DNA of 43,451 bases from JBBTXJ01 sp964636345 (GCA_964636345.1 CAZWRL010000003.1:1-43451); one strand, 5' to 3'; positions 25,686 through 32,802 are shown, counted from the stretch's first letter. Program-made: numbers and translations. The notes: a model not told the origin generated them from the letters alone.

Positions 25686-26264
25686 ATGTCGTCAAAAATT
25701 TTAAAAATAATCATCCATGCCGCATGCGTGTTCGCAGTCATCGCGAGTTTTGTGTGGCTTGCGTACCAGAATGCCGTGCCGAGTGGAACCATTACGTATG
25801 TGCAGGACTTTGAGCACCGTACGCCGTTCATTTCTGACTTTTGGCCGCCGGAGCGCATTGATCCTCTTACGCGCGGCGCGGATAGAACGATTCGTCCGGT
25901 AGTTGAATCGCCGGTGTCATTTTTTATACATCCATCGCGTCAATTCGCCACCGGAACGATTGAGATGATTTTTAAATTTAAAGACGCGGCAACGTTTGAA
26001 TTGGGCATAGAGACCGGCCCGGAGCCGGAGGATGTCCGGGTGTACCAGTGGCAGGCGCTTGAATCATTGCCCGGCGATTTTTGGCGCGGTACGCTTACCG
26101 TGCCCATGACAGGATGGTGGCGTGATGAGGAAGGCCGCCATCACGCGCAACTCCTCGTTGCGGATTTACTGGAGAAAAAGAATGTTTTATTTATTAAGGA
26201 AGTGCGCGTCACGCAGACGGGCCAGCCGCACGGGTGGCGGGAGTGGCGCTCGGCATTTAAATAA
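25686..26264 (+). CDS. membrane-anchored extracytoplasmic protein of unknown function
   Basis: The 192-residue protein has one N-terminal membrane helix (about residues 7-27). A beta-rich extracytoplasmic domain follows; its spacing of aromatic and polar residues (e.g. YVQDFEHRTPF, GTIEMIFKFKDAATFELGIE) suggests a carbohydrate-binding-type sandwich. No motif settles this. It lies between a GT-C enzyme and a small membrane protein in one operon, so it may act with the glycosyltransferase. The ATG at 25686 gives a normal signal-anchor start. Confidence 0.7.
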   Translation: MSSKILKIIIHAACVFAVIASFVWLAYQNAVPSGTITYVQDFEHRTPFISDFWPPERIDPLTRGADRTIRPVVESPVSFFIHPSRQFATGTIEMIFKFKDAATFELGIETGPEPEDVRVYQWQALESLPGDFWRGTLTVPMTGWWRDEEGRHHAQLLVADLLEKKNVLFIKEVRVTQTGQPHGWREWRSAFK

Positions 26265-26265
26265 T

Positions 26266-26460
26266 ATGTGGAAAACTATTGCGCAACAGAGCATGAGCGC
26301 GTTCGCCCTTTGGTTCGGCATCTGGCTTGTCGTTTCCGCGCTCCTTGAATGGTGGCATCGCGGTTTTGTGGTGCATTACATAAATACGCGCGCTGTGTGG
26401 CTCCTGTTCGCCACAACCGGCGCCCTGTATCTTTTTCTCAAAACAAAAAATCCCGACTAG
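26266..26460 (+). CDS. 64-residue two-helix membrane protein
   Basis: The small protein has two hydrophobic segments (about 9-27 and 42-58) and closes the operon that begins at 23534. It starts one base after the previous stop. Its own stop codon lies in the loop of the following terminator. No family is recognised. Confidence 0.7.
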   Translation: MWKTIAQQSMSAFALWFGIWLVVSALLEWWHRGFVVHYINTRAVWLLFATTGALYLFLKTKNPD

Positions 26461-26472
26461 TCGGGATTTTTT
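26445..26472. terminator. bidirectional terminator, perfect palindrome
   Basis: AAAAAATCCCGA and TCGGGATTTTTT flank CTAG. It serves the plus-strand operon and the convergent minus-strand gene at 26484. Confidence 0.92.
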
Positions 26473-26483
26473 GTTTTCTGTGA

Positions 26484-26708
26484 TTACTTCTTTCCGCCTC
26501 CTTTGTGGCAGAAAATTATCCACTTCAGACCCCCAAGTACTACCAGCGCGGGGAGGAGCCACTGCCAGAAGCCACTATCAAGGTATTTGTAGTTCGTCGC
26601 GTACCAAAGGCCGCCAAGAACAACAAACAATAATCCGTGCCACAAGCCACTCTTATGGTGGAAGCATCCGCAGGAGGCGCTATTTCCGTCGCAACATTTG
26701 CACATCAT
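26484..26708 (-). CDS. small cysteine/histidine-rich two-helix membrane protein
   Basis: The 74-residue protein begins MMCKCCDGNSASCGCFHHK, a cluster of five Cys and two His that could bind a metal ion. Two membrane helices follow (about 22-36 and 47-63), and the end is FCHKGGGKK. No family is recognised. A GGGAGGTGA ribosome site and a TTGACA/TATCAT promoter support it. Starts at 26705 (ATG) and 26714 (GTG) are possible. Confidence 0.75.
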   Translation of the reverse strand: MMCKCCDGNSASCGCFHHKSGLWHGLLFVVLGGLWYATNYKYLDSGFWQWLLPALVVLGGLKWIIFCHKGGGKK

Positions 26709-26759
26709 GTCCACTCACCTCCCTTCGGCGAGGATCCTAGTTGCATAGGTTATGTCTCT

Positions 26760-26789
26760 ATGATAAGGTAATTTCTATATGTCTGTCAA
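26760..26789 (-). promoter_or_regulatory. promoter of the Cys-rich membrane protein gene
   Basis: Minus strand TTGACA (26784-26789) and TATCAT (26760-26765), 18 bases apart. It lies directly before the divergent HIT gene. Confidence 0.7.
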
Positions 26790-26792
26790 CGT

Positions 26793-27188
26793 ATGGACTG
26801 TCTTTTTTGTAAAATCGCAACCGGCGTGATTCCAAGTTACAAGGTCTACGAGGATGACCGATCGCGTGCGTTTTTGGATATTCATCCGCTTGCGAAAGGC
26901 CATACTCTGGTGATTCCGAAAATGCACGGCGGCACCATTTTGGATTTGCCGGAGGACGAAGTGGCGCATTTTTTCCGCGCGGTGCAGAAGACCACGGCGC
27001 GCGTGAAAGAGGTAATCAAGCCGGATGGTTTTACTCTTGGGGTGAATCACGAAATAGGTCAGGCCGTTCCGCACCTGCATGTGCATATTATTCCGCGGTG
27101 GCACGGTGATAGTGGCATCAACATTCACGACGTTGTGCGTGCGGGATCAGATTTACCTGTGGAAGAAGTGGCGAAGTTGTTTGGATAA
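26793..27188 (+). CDS. HIT family nucleotide hydrolase/transferase (HinT-like)
   Basis: HIT proteins hydrolyse AMP-linked phosphoramidates or dinucleoside polyphosphates. The 131-residue protein has the catalytic His triad H94-L-H96-V-H98 (PHLHVHIIPRW) and the Cys pair C3/C6 (DCLFCKI) of zinc-containing members. It is complete. Substrate is not predictable. The stop codon overlaps the T-run of the noncoding RNA terminator on the other strand. Confidence 0.93.
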   Translation: MDCLFCKIATGVIPSYKVYEDDRSRAFLDIHPLAKGHTLVIPKMHGGTILDLPEDEVAHFFRAVQKTTARVKEVIKPDGFTLGVNHEIGQAVPHLHVHIIPRWHGDSGINIHDVVRAGSDLPVEEVAKLFG

Positions 27189-27379
27189 AAAAAGAGCCTC
27201 TTCCCCAGTGAGGCCCCATGCATGCAAGTAGCAAGGCAGTGAGTCCTTTGGTCGTACCGAGCACGCACGTTCTGCTATTCGGGGATGGGTTTCCGAACAA
27301 CTACGTGCATGAGGGCGCGTCCCGCGTGAACCAAGAACCGCCCGACTTGTGGCGCCAAGAGGTCACCGGGGAAGAGGCA
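27189..27379 (-). ncRNA. ssrS: structured noncoding RNA, 6S RNA candidate
   Basis: A TTGACA-N17-TACACT promoter and a T7 terminator bound a transcript of about 190 bases without a plausible gene. The 5' and 3' ends pair over 16 bases (27363-27378 with 27196-27211; one G-U pair). Inside, GTTCTTGGTT can pair with GACCAAAGGAC, CATGCACGT with ACGTGCGTG, and TTCGG with CCGAA, giving a rod with internal loops. Length, rod shape and the stretch GTGCTCGGTACGACC, which resembles GCATGCTCGGTCCGTCC of E. coli 6S RNA, suggest 6S RNA, the RNA polymerase regulator. The SRP RNA tetraloop and tmRNA features are absent. That an RNA is made is better supported than its identity. Confidence 0.6.
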
Positions 27380-27385
27380 ACGGAT

Positions 27386-27414
27386 AGTGTAATTCAGAGT
27401 ACGGTAGCTGTCAA
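27386..27414 (-). promoter_or_regulatory. promoter of the noncoding RNA
   Basis: Minus strand TTGACA (27409-27414) and TACACT (27386-27391), 17 bases apart, placing the start near 27379, exactly at the base of the closing stem. Confidence 0.85.
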
Positions 27415-27432
27415 TGGCGGCTGTTGATAACT

Positions 27433-28455
27433 ATGAAACTGTTGGTAACCGGTGGGGCGGGGTTCATCGGGTCAAATTTTATTAGATACTGGTTGCGCGC
27501 GCATCCGGAAGATAGCGTGGTCAATTATGATTTGTTAACGTACGCCGGCAATTTGGAAAATCTGCGCGATGTCGCGAATGACCCGCGCTACGCATTTGTG
27601 CGTGGCGACATTGGAGATTATTCCGCGGTGCGCAAGGCGATGGACGGCGTGGATGTGGTAGTGAATTTTGCGGCGGAATCGCATAATGATCGCGCGGTGC
27701 TTGATCCGGGTATTTTTTTCAAAACGAATGTGCTCGGCACGCATACGTTGTTGGAGGCCGCGCGCGATGCGGGCGTTTCGCGGTTCCATCACATTTCAAC
27801 GTGCGAAGTATTTGGCGATCTAGGGCTTGATGAAGAGCGGAAATTCAAAGAAGGGGACCCGTATCAGCCAAAAACGCCGTACAACGCGTCAAAAGCCGCG
27901 GCAAATCACGTGGTGCACGCGTATTTTCACACGTTCAAAATGCCCATCACTATCAGCCACTGCGCCAACAATTACGGACCGTATCAATTTCCGGAAAAAG
28001 TAATTCCGCTGTTTACCACGAACGCGCTTGAAGATAAACCACTGCCGCTTTTTAAATCAAGTCAAAATCGCCGCGAGTGGATTCATGTTGTTGATCATGC
28101 GCGCGCGATTGATGTGCTTCTGCATCGCGGCCAGATTGGAGAAGCGTATAATGTGGGCACGCTCACGGAAAAATCCGTGGAGGAAATTGCGGATGCGGTG
28201 CTTACGCATCTCGGCAAGCCGCAGGAATTGAAAACCTATGTGCCAGATCGGTTGCAACATGACCGCCGATATGTCCTTGACCCTACAAAAATTCAGGAAG
28301 AACTCGGCTGGGTGCCTCAAGTTGATTTTGACCGCGGCATACGCGAAACCGTGTTTTGGTATCGCGACAATCCCGACTGGTGGCAGAGATGCAAAAGCGG
28401 GGAGTATCAGAAATATTATGAGGGGTATTACCGCGATAGGATTGGGCGGCTTTAG
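27433..28455 (+). CDS. RfbB-like NDP-sugar 4,6-dehydratase
   Basis: The extended short-chain dehydrogenase has the NAD-binding TGGAGFIG at residues 6-13, AAESHNDR near 80, and the Y150-x3-K154 pair (YNASK). RfbB (RmlB) turns dTDP-glucose into the 4-keto-6-deoxy sugar used for rhamnose and other surface sugars. In the active-site triad Thr-Asp-Glu the Asp is Cys (STCEVFG: T123, C124, E125), so the activity may be altered or the substrate different. The ATG at 27433 is chosen over a TTG at 27424. No other rml gene is nearby. Confidence 0.85.
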   Translation: MKLLVTGGAGFIGSNFIRYWLRAHPEDSVVNYDLLTYAGNLENLRDVANDPRYAFVRGDIGDYSAVRKAMDGVDVVVNFAAESHNDRAVLDPGIFFKTNVLGTHTLLEAARDAGVSRFHHISTCEVFGDLGLDEERKFKEGDPYQPKTPYNASKAAANHVVHAYFHTFKMPITISHCANNYGPYQFPEKVIPLFTTNALEDKPLPLFKSSQNRREWIHVVDHARAIDVLLHRGQIGEAYNVGTLTEKSVEEIADAVLTHLGKPQELKTYVPDRLQHDRRYVLDPTKIQEELGWVPQVDFDRGIRETVFWYRDNPDWWQRCKSGEYQKYYEGYYRDRIGRL

Positions 28456-28459
28456 TGTT

Positions 28460-28618
28460 GCGCCCTCTCGGATACCCCACTCTCTCGCACCGATAGTTCC
28501 GCCGCTCCTGCGGCGGCGGACTATCTTTATTCTCGGCGCCGCGGCTCTGCCGAGGCGGCAGAGACCGAGCCCGCGGCACCTGCGAAGAATGCTCGAGAGT
28601 GGGGTATCCTGCGGGCGC
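28460..28618. repeat. 159-nt multi-branched inverted-repeat element
   Basis: Outer arms GCGCCC/GGGCGC and a perfect 15-base stem (28470-28484 with 28595-28609) enclose two further hairpins: 28492-28525 (GATAGT ... ACTATC with an inner CCGCCGC/GCGGCGG) and 28538-28577 (GCCGCGG/CCGCGGC with inner CTCTGCC/GGCAGAG). There is no gene inside and no T-run after. It could be a miniature mobile element, a structured 3' end of the dehydratase mRNA, or an RNA. Confidence 0.75.
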
Positions 28619-28631
28619 TCCCTGCGTCGTC

Positions 28632-28660
28632 TTGACCTTTTGTCATCCCATCGCTATACT
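28632..28660 (+). promoter_or_regulatory. promoter of the membrane protein gene at 28689
   Basis: TTGACC (28632-28637) and TATACT (28655-28660), 17 bases apart. Confidence 0.85.
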
Positions 28661-28688
28661 CAACCCAGGCAAAAGAAAGGAGAAAACC

Positions 28689-29462
28689 GTGACCGAGACC
28701 AAAAAGATCGCTCTTGCGTGTGCAGTGGGTGGTGCAATCGGTACAGCCGTGGCGCTCATGGTGGCCGCGGCGTTCTGGTGGCTGGGACTCCTCGCCGGCT
28801 TTTGCGCTGGCTACGTGTCCTACGAGTTCCGCGCCGTGCTCCGCGCGATTCCGGAGGCGTTGCGTGAGACCAGTGGTGCACTCGCCGATTTTTTTGGGGA
28901 AGCTCACCCCATCATGTATCCGTCGTTTGGCGTTTTCTTGTTGGGAATGTACGGCATGGTAGTGCATTTGCACGGCTGGAAGCCAGGGACGGAATGGGTG
29001 CGTTGGCCGTTAGGATTCATTGCGGCAGGGTTTGCTGTCTTACTTTTTCACATGGTTCTCGCAACGGCGTACAGGAGAAGGTACCGCGCAGAGTGCGGTA
29101 TGAACATAGAGGACGCTATGGGCCTTATGGTCGACGGAGATTGGGAATACCGTGATGTGTTGGTGATGTTCCTGACCGGCATGGGAATTGTGACGTGGGG
29201 GATTATCACTTTTCCGTTCCGGTTTCTGGTTGCCCTCATCCGCCTTATCCACTCCGACAAGCGCTTGCTGTGCGGTCTGGACTCCGCGCTCGGGACCGGG
29301 GTGGTGTATCTCACGCTCATTCGGCCACATCAGGCCGAGATGACCGCGGGGCAGATGGTAGTCGCGCTCGTCGCCACGGCCGCAATGAGTGCCGTCCTTG
29401 GCATCGTCAACTACGAGGTGGTGAGCAAGCGCTGGCTTCACCTGGATAAGCAGCGTTCGTGA
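28689..29462 (+). CDS. polytopic membrane protein of unknown function
   Basis: The 257-residue protein has about six hydrophobic segments: near 8-40 (Ala/Gly-rich), 75-92, 100-120, 155-180, 195-212 and 220-240. I know no matching family. The start is GTG at 28689, nine bases after AAAGGAG; no ATG fits. Promoter, ribosome site, codon choice and terminator mark it as a self-contained gene of the second class, possibly acquired. Confidence 0.78.
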   Translation: MTETKKIALACAVGGAIGTAVALMVAAAFWWLGLLAGFCAGYVSYEFRAVLRAIPEALRETSGALADFFGEAHPIMYPSFGVFLLGMYGMVVHLHGWKPGTEWVRWPLGFIAAGFAVLLFHMVLATAYRRRYRAECGMNIEDAMGLMVDGDWEYRDVLVMFLTGMGIVTWGIITFPFRFLVALIRLIHSDKRLLCGLDSALGTGVVYLTLIRPHQAEMTAGQMVVALVATAAMSAVLGIVNYEVVSKRWLHLDKQRS

Positions 29463-29468
29463 ACCGTT

Positions 29469-29502
29469 CCGGCAACCTTGGGGGAGGTTGCCGGATTTTT
29501 TA
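29469..29502 (+). terminator. terminator of the membrane protein gene
   Basis: CCGGCAACC pairs with GGTTGCCGG, then ATTTTTTATTT. The stem resembles that of the terminator at 42702. Confidence 0.9.
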
Positions 29503-29516
29503 TTTGAGCGTAAACT
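29488..29516 (+). promoter_or_regulatory. possible promoter of the UMP kinase gene (leaderless)
   Basis: TTGCCG (29488-29493) in the terminator stem and TAAACT (29511-29516) are 17 bases apart. The start site would fall on the ATG at 29523. Confidence 0.5.
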
Positions 29517-29522
29517 ATTTTT

Positions 29523-30245
29523 ATGTACACCATCATCTCCCTCGGCGGGTCGCTCGTGATACCAAAAACTGGTTTTGATATTCCGTTCCTCAAGCGATTC
29601 CGAAAATTAATTTTAGATGAAGTCCGCCGTGGGTCCCCTGGACGGGCCGAGCAAGCGCAGGCCCCGGGTCGGCGGTTTGTTTTCATTGTGGGTGGTGGCG
29701 CCACGGCGCGGGCGTATCAGAGGGCGTTGAAAGATTTGGAGATCCCGAAACAAGTTCGGGATGACAAACTAGACTGGCTGGGCATTCATAGCACTATTTT
29801 GAACGCGCACTTTGTGCGTTTTCTTTTTGGCGAACATGCGCACCCAGAGATAATGACCAATCCCACCAAAAAAATAAAAACCGCGATGCCTATTATTATT
29901 GGCGCAGGATGGAGGCCGGGATGCTCCAGTGATAATGACGCGGTGCTCGCCGCAAAAACCTACGGCGCGCAGGAGGTTATTAATATCTCAAATATTGATT
30001 ACGTCTACGATAAAGATCCAACGAAATTCAAAAAGGTAAAACCAATCCCGCGAATATCATGGCGCGACTATCGCGCCATGGTGGGGGACCGATGGTACCC
30101 GGGAAGCAATGCGCCCTTTGACCCAATTGCGGCCCGGGAGGCGGCAAAACTCGGCCTTTTGGTAAAAATTTTAAAAGGAACCAATCTTCCAGAGGTTCGT
30201 AAAGCCATCCGGGGTGAAAAATTCAGAGGAACCACCATCTCTTGA
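29523..30245 (+). CDS. pyrH: UMP kinase, archaeal-type (amino acid kinase family)
   Basis: UMP kinase makes UDP from UMP and ATP. The 240-residue protein has the amino-acid-kinase start IISLGGSLV, the VGGGATARAYQ loop, LDWLGIHSTILNAH, IIIGAGWRPGCSSDNDAVL and NISNIDYVYDKDPTKF, as in archaeal-type PyrH. Two short insertions interrupt otherwise standard loops. Residues 37-50 (GSPGRAEQAQAPG) come from a GC-rich palindrome at 29631-29670. Residues 73-81 (IPKQVRDDK) come from a family 1 palindrome at 29741-29766. Both keep the frame and avoid the catalytic motifs, so the enzyme is probably active. Confidence 0.9.
   Translation: MYTIISLGGSLVIPKTGFDIPFLKRFRKLILDEVRRGSPGRAEQAQAPGRRFVFIVGGGATARAYQRALKDLEIPKQVRDDKLDWLGIHSTILNAHFVRFLFGEHAHPEIMTNPTKKIKTAMPIIIGAGWRPGCSSDNDAVLAAKTYGAQEVINISNIDYVYDKDPTKFKKVKPIPRISWRDYRAMVGDRWYPGSNAPFDPIAAREAAKLGLLVKILKGTNLPEVRKAIRGEKFRGTTIS
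29631..29670. repeat. GC-rich palindromic repeat, family 2, copy 1 (inside UMP kinase)
   Basis: GGGTCCC, GACGGGCCGAG, AA, CGCAGGCCCCGG in this order. The copy at 37085-37120 has the same blocks with two single-base deletions and a few substitutions. It is in frame. Confidence 0.8.
29741..29766. repeat. palindromic repeat, family 1, inside UMP kinase
   Basis: GATCCCGAA and TTCGGGATGACA flank ACAAG. The ends are identical to the intergenic copy at 8471-8510. The element encodes IPKQVRDDK in frame. Confidence 0.85.
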
Positions 30246-30270
30246 TCTTTGGAATCAGATAGAGTAATCT
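30242..30270 (+). promoter_or_regulatory. promoter of the transporter gene
   Basis: TTGATC (30242-30247, overlapping the UMP kinase stop) and TAATCT (30265-30270), 17 bases apart. Confidence 0.65.
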
Positions 30271-30313
30271 GCCACCAGCGACATTTGACAGAAACAACCA
30301 AAAGGAGGGTCTC

Positions 30314-31804
30314 GTGGCGCACGCTCTTTCAATCTTGACGGCTTTGGCCGTCGCACTCTTCCCAGCACTGGCGTTCGCCAGCGGCGGAGAAGCAAAGGCG
30401 TGGTACACAGGCATTACGCCAATTCTGCTCCTGCTCGTGGCAGTTGCCATCGTTGTGTGGCGTCTGCCGAAAGTACAAGGACTTCCGCATCTTGACAATC
30501 AGGCGTATCGGCGCCGACGCGCGCTGAACTGGCTGGTGGCGGGAATGACGTACGCGTTCCTCTATTGGGGGCGCTACAACCTGCAACCTGCCATCGAGGC
30601 GCTCGGCGGCAAGAATATGATCGCAGATTTCAACGCGGTTTTCACGGCTGGCACGTGGGTGTATGGGCTTTCATTTCTCGTGAACGGACCGCTCACTGAC
30701 CGTTTCGGCGGACGCTTCTCCATCATCGTCGCGGCGGCCGGCGCAGGCATTGCCAACCTGCTCATGGGTCTTATGACGAAGATGCACCTCAATGGCAACC
30801 TGTCTGCCGATGGGCTGTTCTGGTGGCTCGTTGTCCTGTACCCGCTGAACATGTACTTCCAGAGCTTCGGCGCGGTGGCCATCGTGAAGGTGAACGCCCA
30901 CTGGTTCCACGTGCGTGAACGGGGGACGTTCGGTGCCATCTTCGGGATCCTCATCTCGCTCGGCATCTACTTTGCCTACGATTGGAGTAACGCAATCGTC
31001 AAGGTGCTGCCCGTCAGCTGGGCATTCTCCGCGCCCAGCATCGCGCTGTTGACGATGTTCGTCGCCTGCCTATTGTTCGTGCGCAACGAACCGAGTAAGG
31101 CACGGTTCACGAACATTCTGACCGGCGACGCATCCGAAGGCGATACCGGACCCCGACTTGGGGCAGCCGCGGTGTTCAAGCTGATGCTTCAGAACAAGGT
31201 CATCATGACCATCGCCGTGATTGAGCTCTGCAGTGGATTCCTGCGGCAGGCCATCATGCAGATGTACCGGTTCTACGTGAAGACGTCGGGCGCTCCGAAG
31301 GACTTCGTGTACCAGAACTGGGGCATGACCCTCTGCGTCGCCGGCATTCTGGGTGGTGTCTTTGCCGGTACCATCTCGGATCATCTGTTCAACTCCCGTC
31401 GTGGTCCGGTGGCCGCAGTGCTCTACGCGTTCATGATTGCGGGTGTTCTCGGCATGTTCTTTCTTCTTGGAAAACCGGAGCTCGGCTGGATTGCGGCGTT
31501 CGTGTCGCTCTCCGTGATCGGCGTGCACGGTATGCTCTCCGGTACAGCCTCCCAAGACTTCGGTGGAACACGCAATGTGGGGGTTGCCGTCGGCATCATT
31601 GATGGCTTCGTCTATCTCGGAACGGGGATGCAGTCTGCGTTTTACTACTTCGCCCTGCCCCGTGGCCCAGAAGAAGTGGGAGCGGCCGACATCAGTAACT
31701 GGTATGCCTGGCCCGGTGCCATGCTGCCGCTTGCCGTTCTCGGCTTTGTCCTCGCATGGAGAATCCGCAACGAAAGGCCCAGGCCGAAGCTGACCGTGGC
31801 CTAA
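30314..31804 (+). CDS. MFS transporter, organophosphate:phosphate antiporter (GlpT/UhpC) type
   Basis: OPA-family members exchange glycerol-3-phosphate or sugar phosphates for phosphate. The 496-residue protein has about twelve core helices and recognisable motifs: YWGRYNLQPAI (usual RYNLS), NGPLTDRFGGR after helix 2, and NAHWFHVRERGTFGAIFG (usual HWW..KERG). An additional N-terminal hydrophobic segment and a further helix before the core resemble a signal sequence. The start is GTG at 30314, five to six bases after AAAGGAGG; no nearby ATG fits. Ile-ATC, Phe-TTC and Lys-AAG codons prevail, unlike the neighbouring core genes, which suggests acquisition. Substrate is uncertain. Confidence 0.85.
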   Translation: MAHALSILTALAVALFPALAFASGGEAKAWYTGITPILLLLVAVAIVVWRLPKVQGLPHLDNQAYRRRRALNWLVAGMTYAFLYWGRYNLQPAIEALGGKNMIADFNAVFTAGTWVYGLSFLVNGPLTDRFGGRFSIIVAAAGAGIANLLMGLMTKMHLNGNLSADGLFWWLVVLYPLNMYFQSFGAVAIVKVNAHWFHVRERGTFGAIFGILISLGIYFAYDWSNAIVKVLPVSWAFSAPSIALLTMFVACLLFVRNEPSKARFTNILTGDASEGDTGPRLGAAAVFKLMLQNKVIMTIAVIELCSGFLRQAIMQMYRFYVKTSGAPKDFVYQNWGMTLCVAGILGGVFAGTISDHLFNSRRGPVAAVLYAFMIAGVLGMFFLLGKPELGWIAAFVSLSVIGVHGMLSGTASQDFGGTRNVGVAVGIIDGFVYLGTGMQSAFYYFALPRGPEEVGAADISNWYAWPGAMLPLAVLGFVLAWRIRNERPRPKLTVA

Positions 31805-31816
31805 CCTCACGTTTCT

Positions 31817-31852
31817 GCAGGAGAGCTGATGCTTTGCGCTCGGTTCTCCTGC
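31817..31852 (+). terminator. hairpin after the transporter gene
   Basis: GCAGGAGA pairs with TCTCCTGC over a 20-base loop. There is no T-run; it is followed at once by a second hairpin. Confidence 0.5.
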
Positions 31853-31892
31853 CTCCCCTCATGATTTTATTGCGATGAAATTATGAGGGGAG
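31853..31892. repeat. 40-nt near-perfect hairpin between transporter and HAD gene
   Basis: CTCCCCTCAT pairs with ATGAGGGGAG, and the stem continues through ATTTTAT/ATGAAAT to a TGCG loop. It could regulate or process a transporter-HAD transcript, as no promoter is visible for the HAD gene. Confidence 0.6.
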
Positions 31893-31928
31893 TGAATTCT
31901 CACCCTAAAAAACCCACGGGAGGGTAAA

Positions 31929-32789
31929 GTGGCAAAACTACTGATTCTGGATTTTGACGGAACGTTCACGGACGCTGAAGAGGAGGGGAGGCCTTTCACT
32001 GAATCTGTTATGGGGGGGGTCGCGATCCTCGCGCGTCTTCCCGTGGCAGATGTGCGGGAAGCGTGGGGGATGTACGCCCGTAGGATTGCAGACGATCCGG
32101 GGAAGTACCCCCACATGCGAGGCGGCTATGCTGTGGCGCCCGCGAATGCGGATCCGTACTTGCGTATGCGTCCCATCCTCGGGATGTTCTTCAAAGACCT
32201 CGGCATTTTTTTGAAGGAAGATGACCTTGATCGGCTGAATGATTTTCTGTTCCGGACCAATTACGGCCTCGGCGGTAGGCCGGTGTTCAAAAAAGGCGCG
32301 GCAAACGCGCTGGTGCGACTTCACGGCAAGCCGGTTTACATCGTGACCAATTCGGAGACCGAGGCGGTCAAGAGTAAGCTTCGTGTACTCGGAAGTGATT
32401 CCGATGACCCGGGCTCTGTGTCACCTGAGTTTCTTTGGCTCATGGAGCGGGTTCACGGCCTTGCGCGGAAGTTTGACGTCACGCCTGATTTCGTGTGGGT
32501 TTCTGAATCCATGCAGATCCCCGGTTGCGGGTGGCCGGTGCTCCTGCGCCGTGGATACTACTTTGAAGTGGTAGACGAGATTCGGAAGAGGCACCACATG
32601 GCGTGGGAAGACGTGGTCGTGGTCGGCGATATCTTTCAGCTTGACCTCGCGCCCTTGATTGACATGGGTCTTGAGGTGGTGCTGGTGCCAAACCAGAACA
32701 CGTCGGAGTATGAGGTGGCATTTGTGGAAAACCACCTGCGCGGCCGCGTCATCCGCGACCTTAGCGAAATTCCGAGCCTCATCCCGTAG
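31929..32789 (+). CDS. HAD-superfamily hydrolase
   Basis: HAD enzymes are mostly phosphatases using an Asp nucleophile. The 286-residue protein has motif I LDFDGTFTD at residues 7-15, motif II IVTNSE, and motif IV VVVGDIFQLDLA; a Lys in the middle region would serve as motif III. A large helical cap separates motifs I and II. The start is GTG at 31929, after GGGAGGGT. It lies behind the OPA-type transporter without its own obvious promoter, so it might dephosphorylate an imported compound; this is inference from order alone. Confidence 0.85.
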   Translation: MAKLLILDFDGTFTDAEEEGRPFTESVMGGVAILARLPVADVREAWGMYARRIADDPGKYPHMRGGYAVAPANADPYLRMRPILGMFFKDLGIFLKEDDLDRLNDFLFRTNYGLGGRPVFKKGAANALVRLHGKPVYIVTNSETEAVKSKLRVLGSDSDDPGSVSPEFLWLMERVHGLARKFDVTPDFVWVSESMQIPGCGWPVLLRRGYYFEVVDEIRKRHHMAWEDVVVVGDIFQLDLAPLIDMGLEVVLVPNQNTSEYEVAFVENHLRGRVIRDLSEIPSLIP

Positions 32790-32802
32790 CTCCTTGTTCC
32801 CT

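Noticed and set aside
27118..27300. Minus-strand frame of 60 codons through the RNA terminator
   Set aside because: It runs through a strong terminator into the HIT gene.
27250..27310. SRP RNA as identity of the noncoding RNA
   Set aside because: The apical loop is about ten bases and lacks the GGAA tetraloop and its conserved flanking loops, although AGCAG occurs nearby.
27218..27427. Plus-strand frame of 69 codons across the 6S-like RNA
   Set aside because: No ribosome site or promoter on that strand; low-complexity sequence; the structured minus-strand RNA explains the region better.
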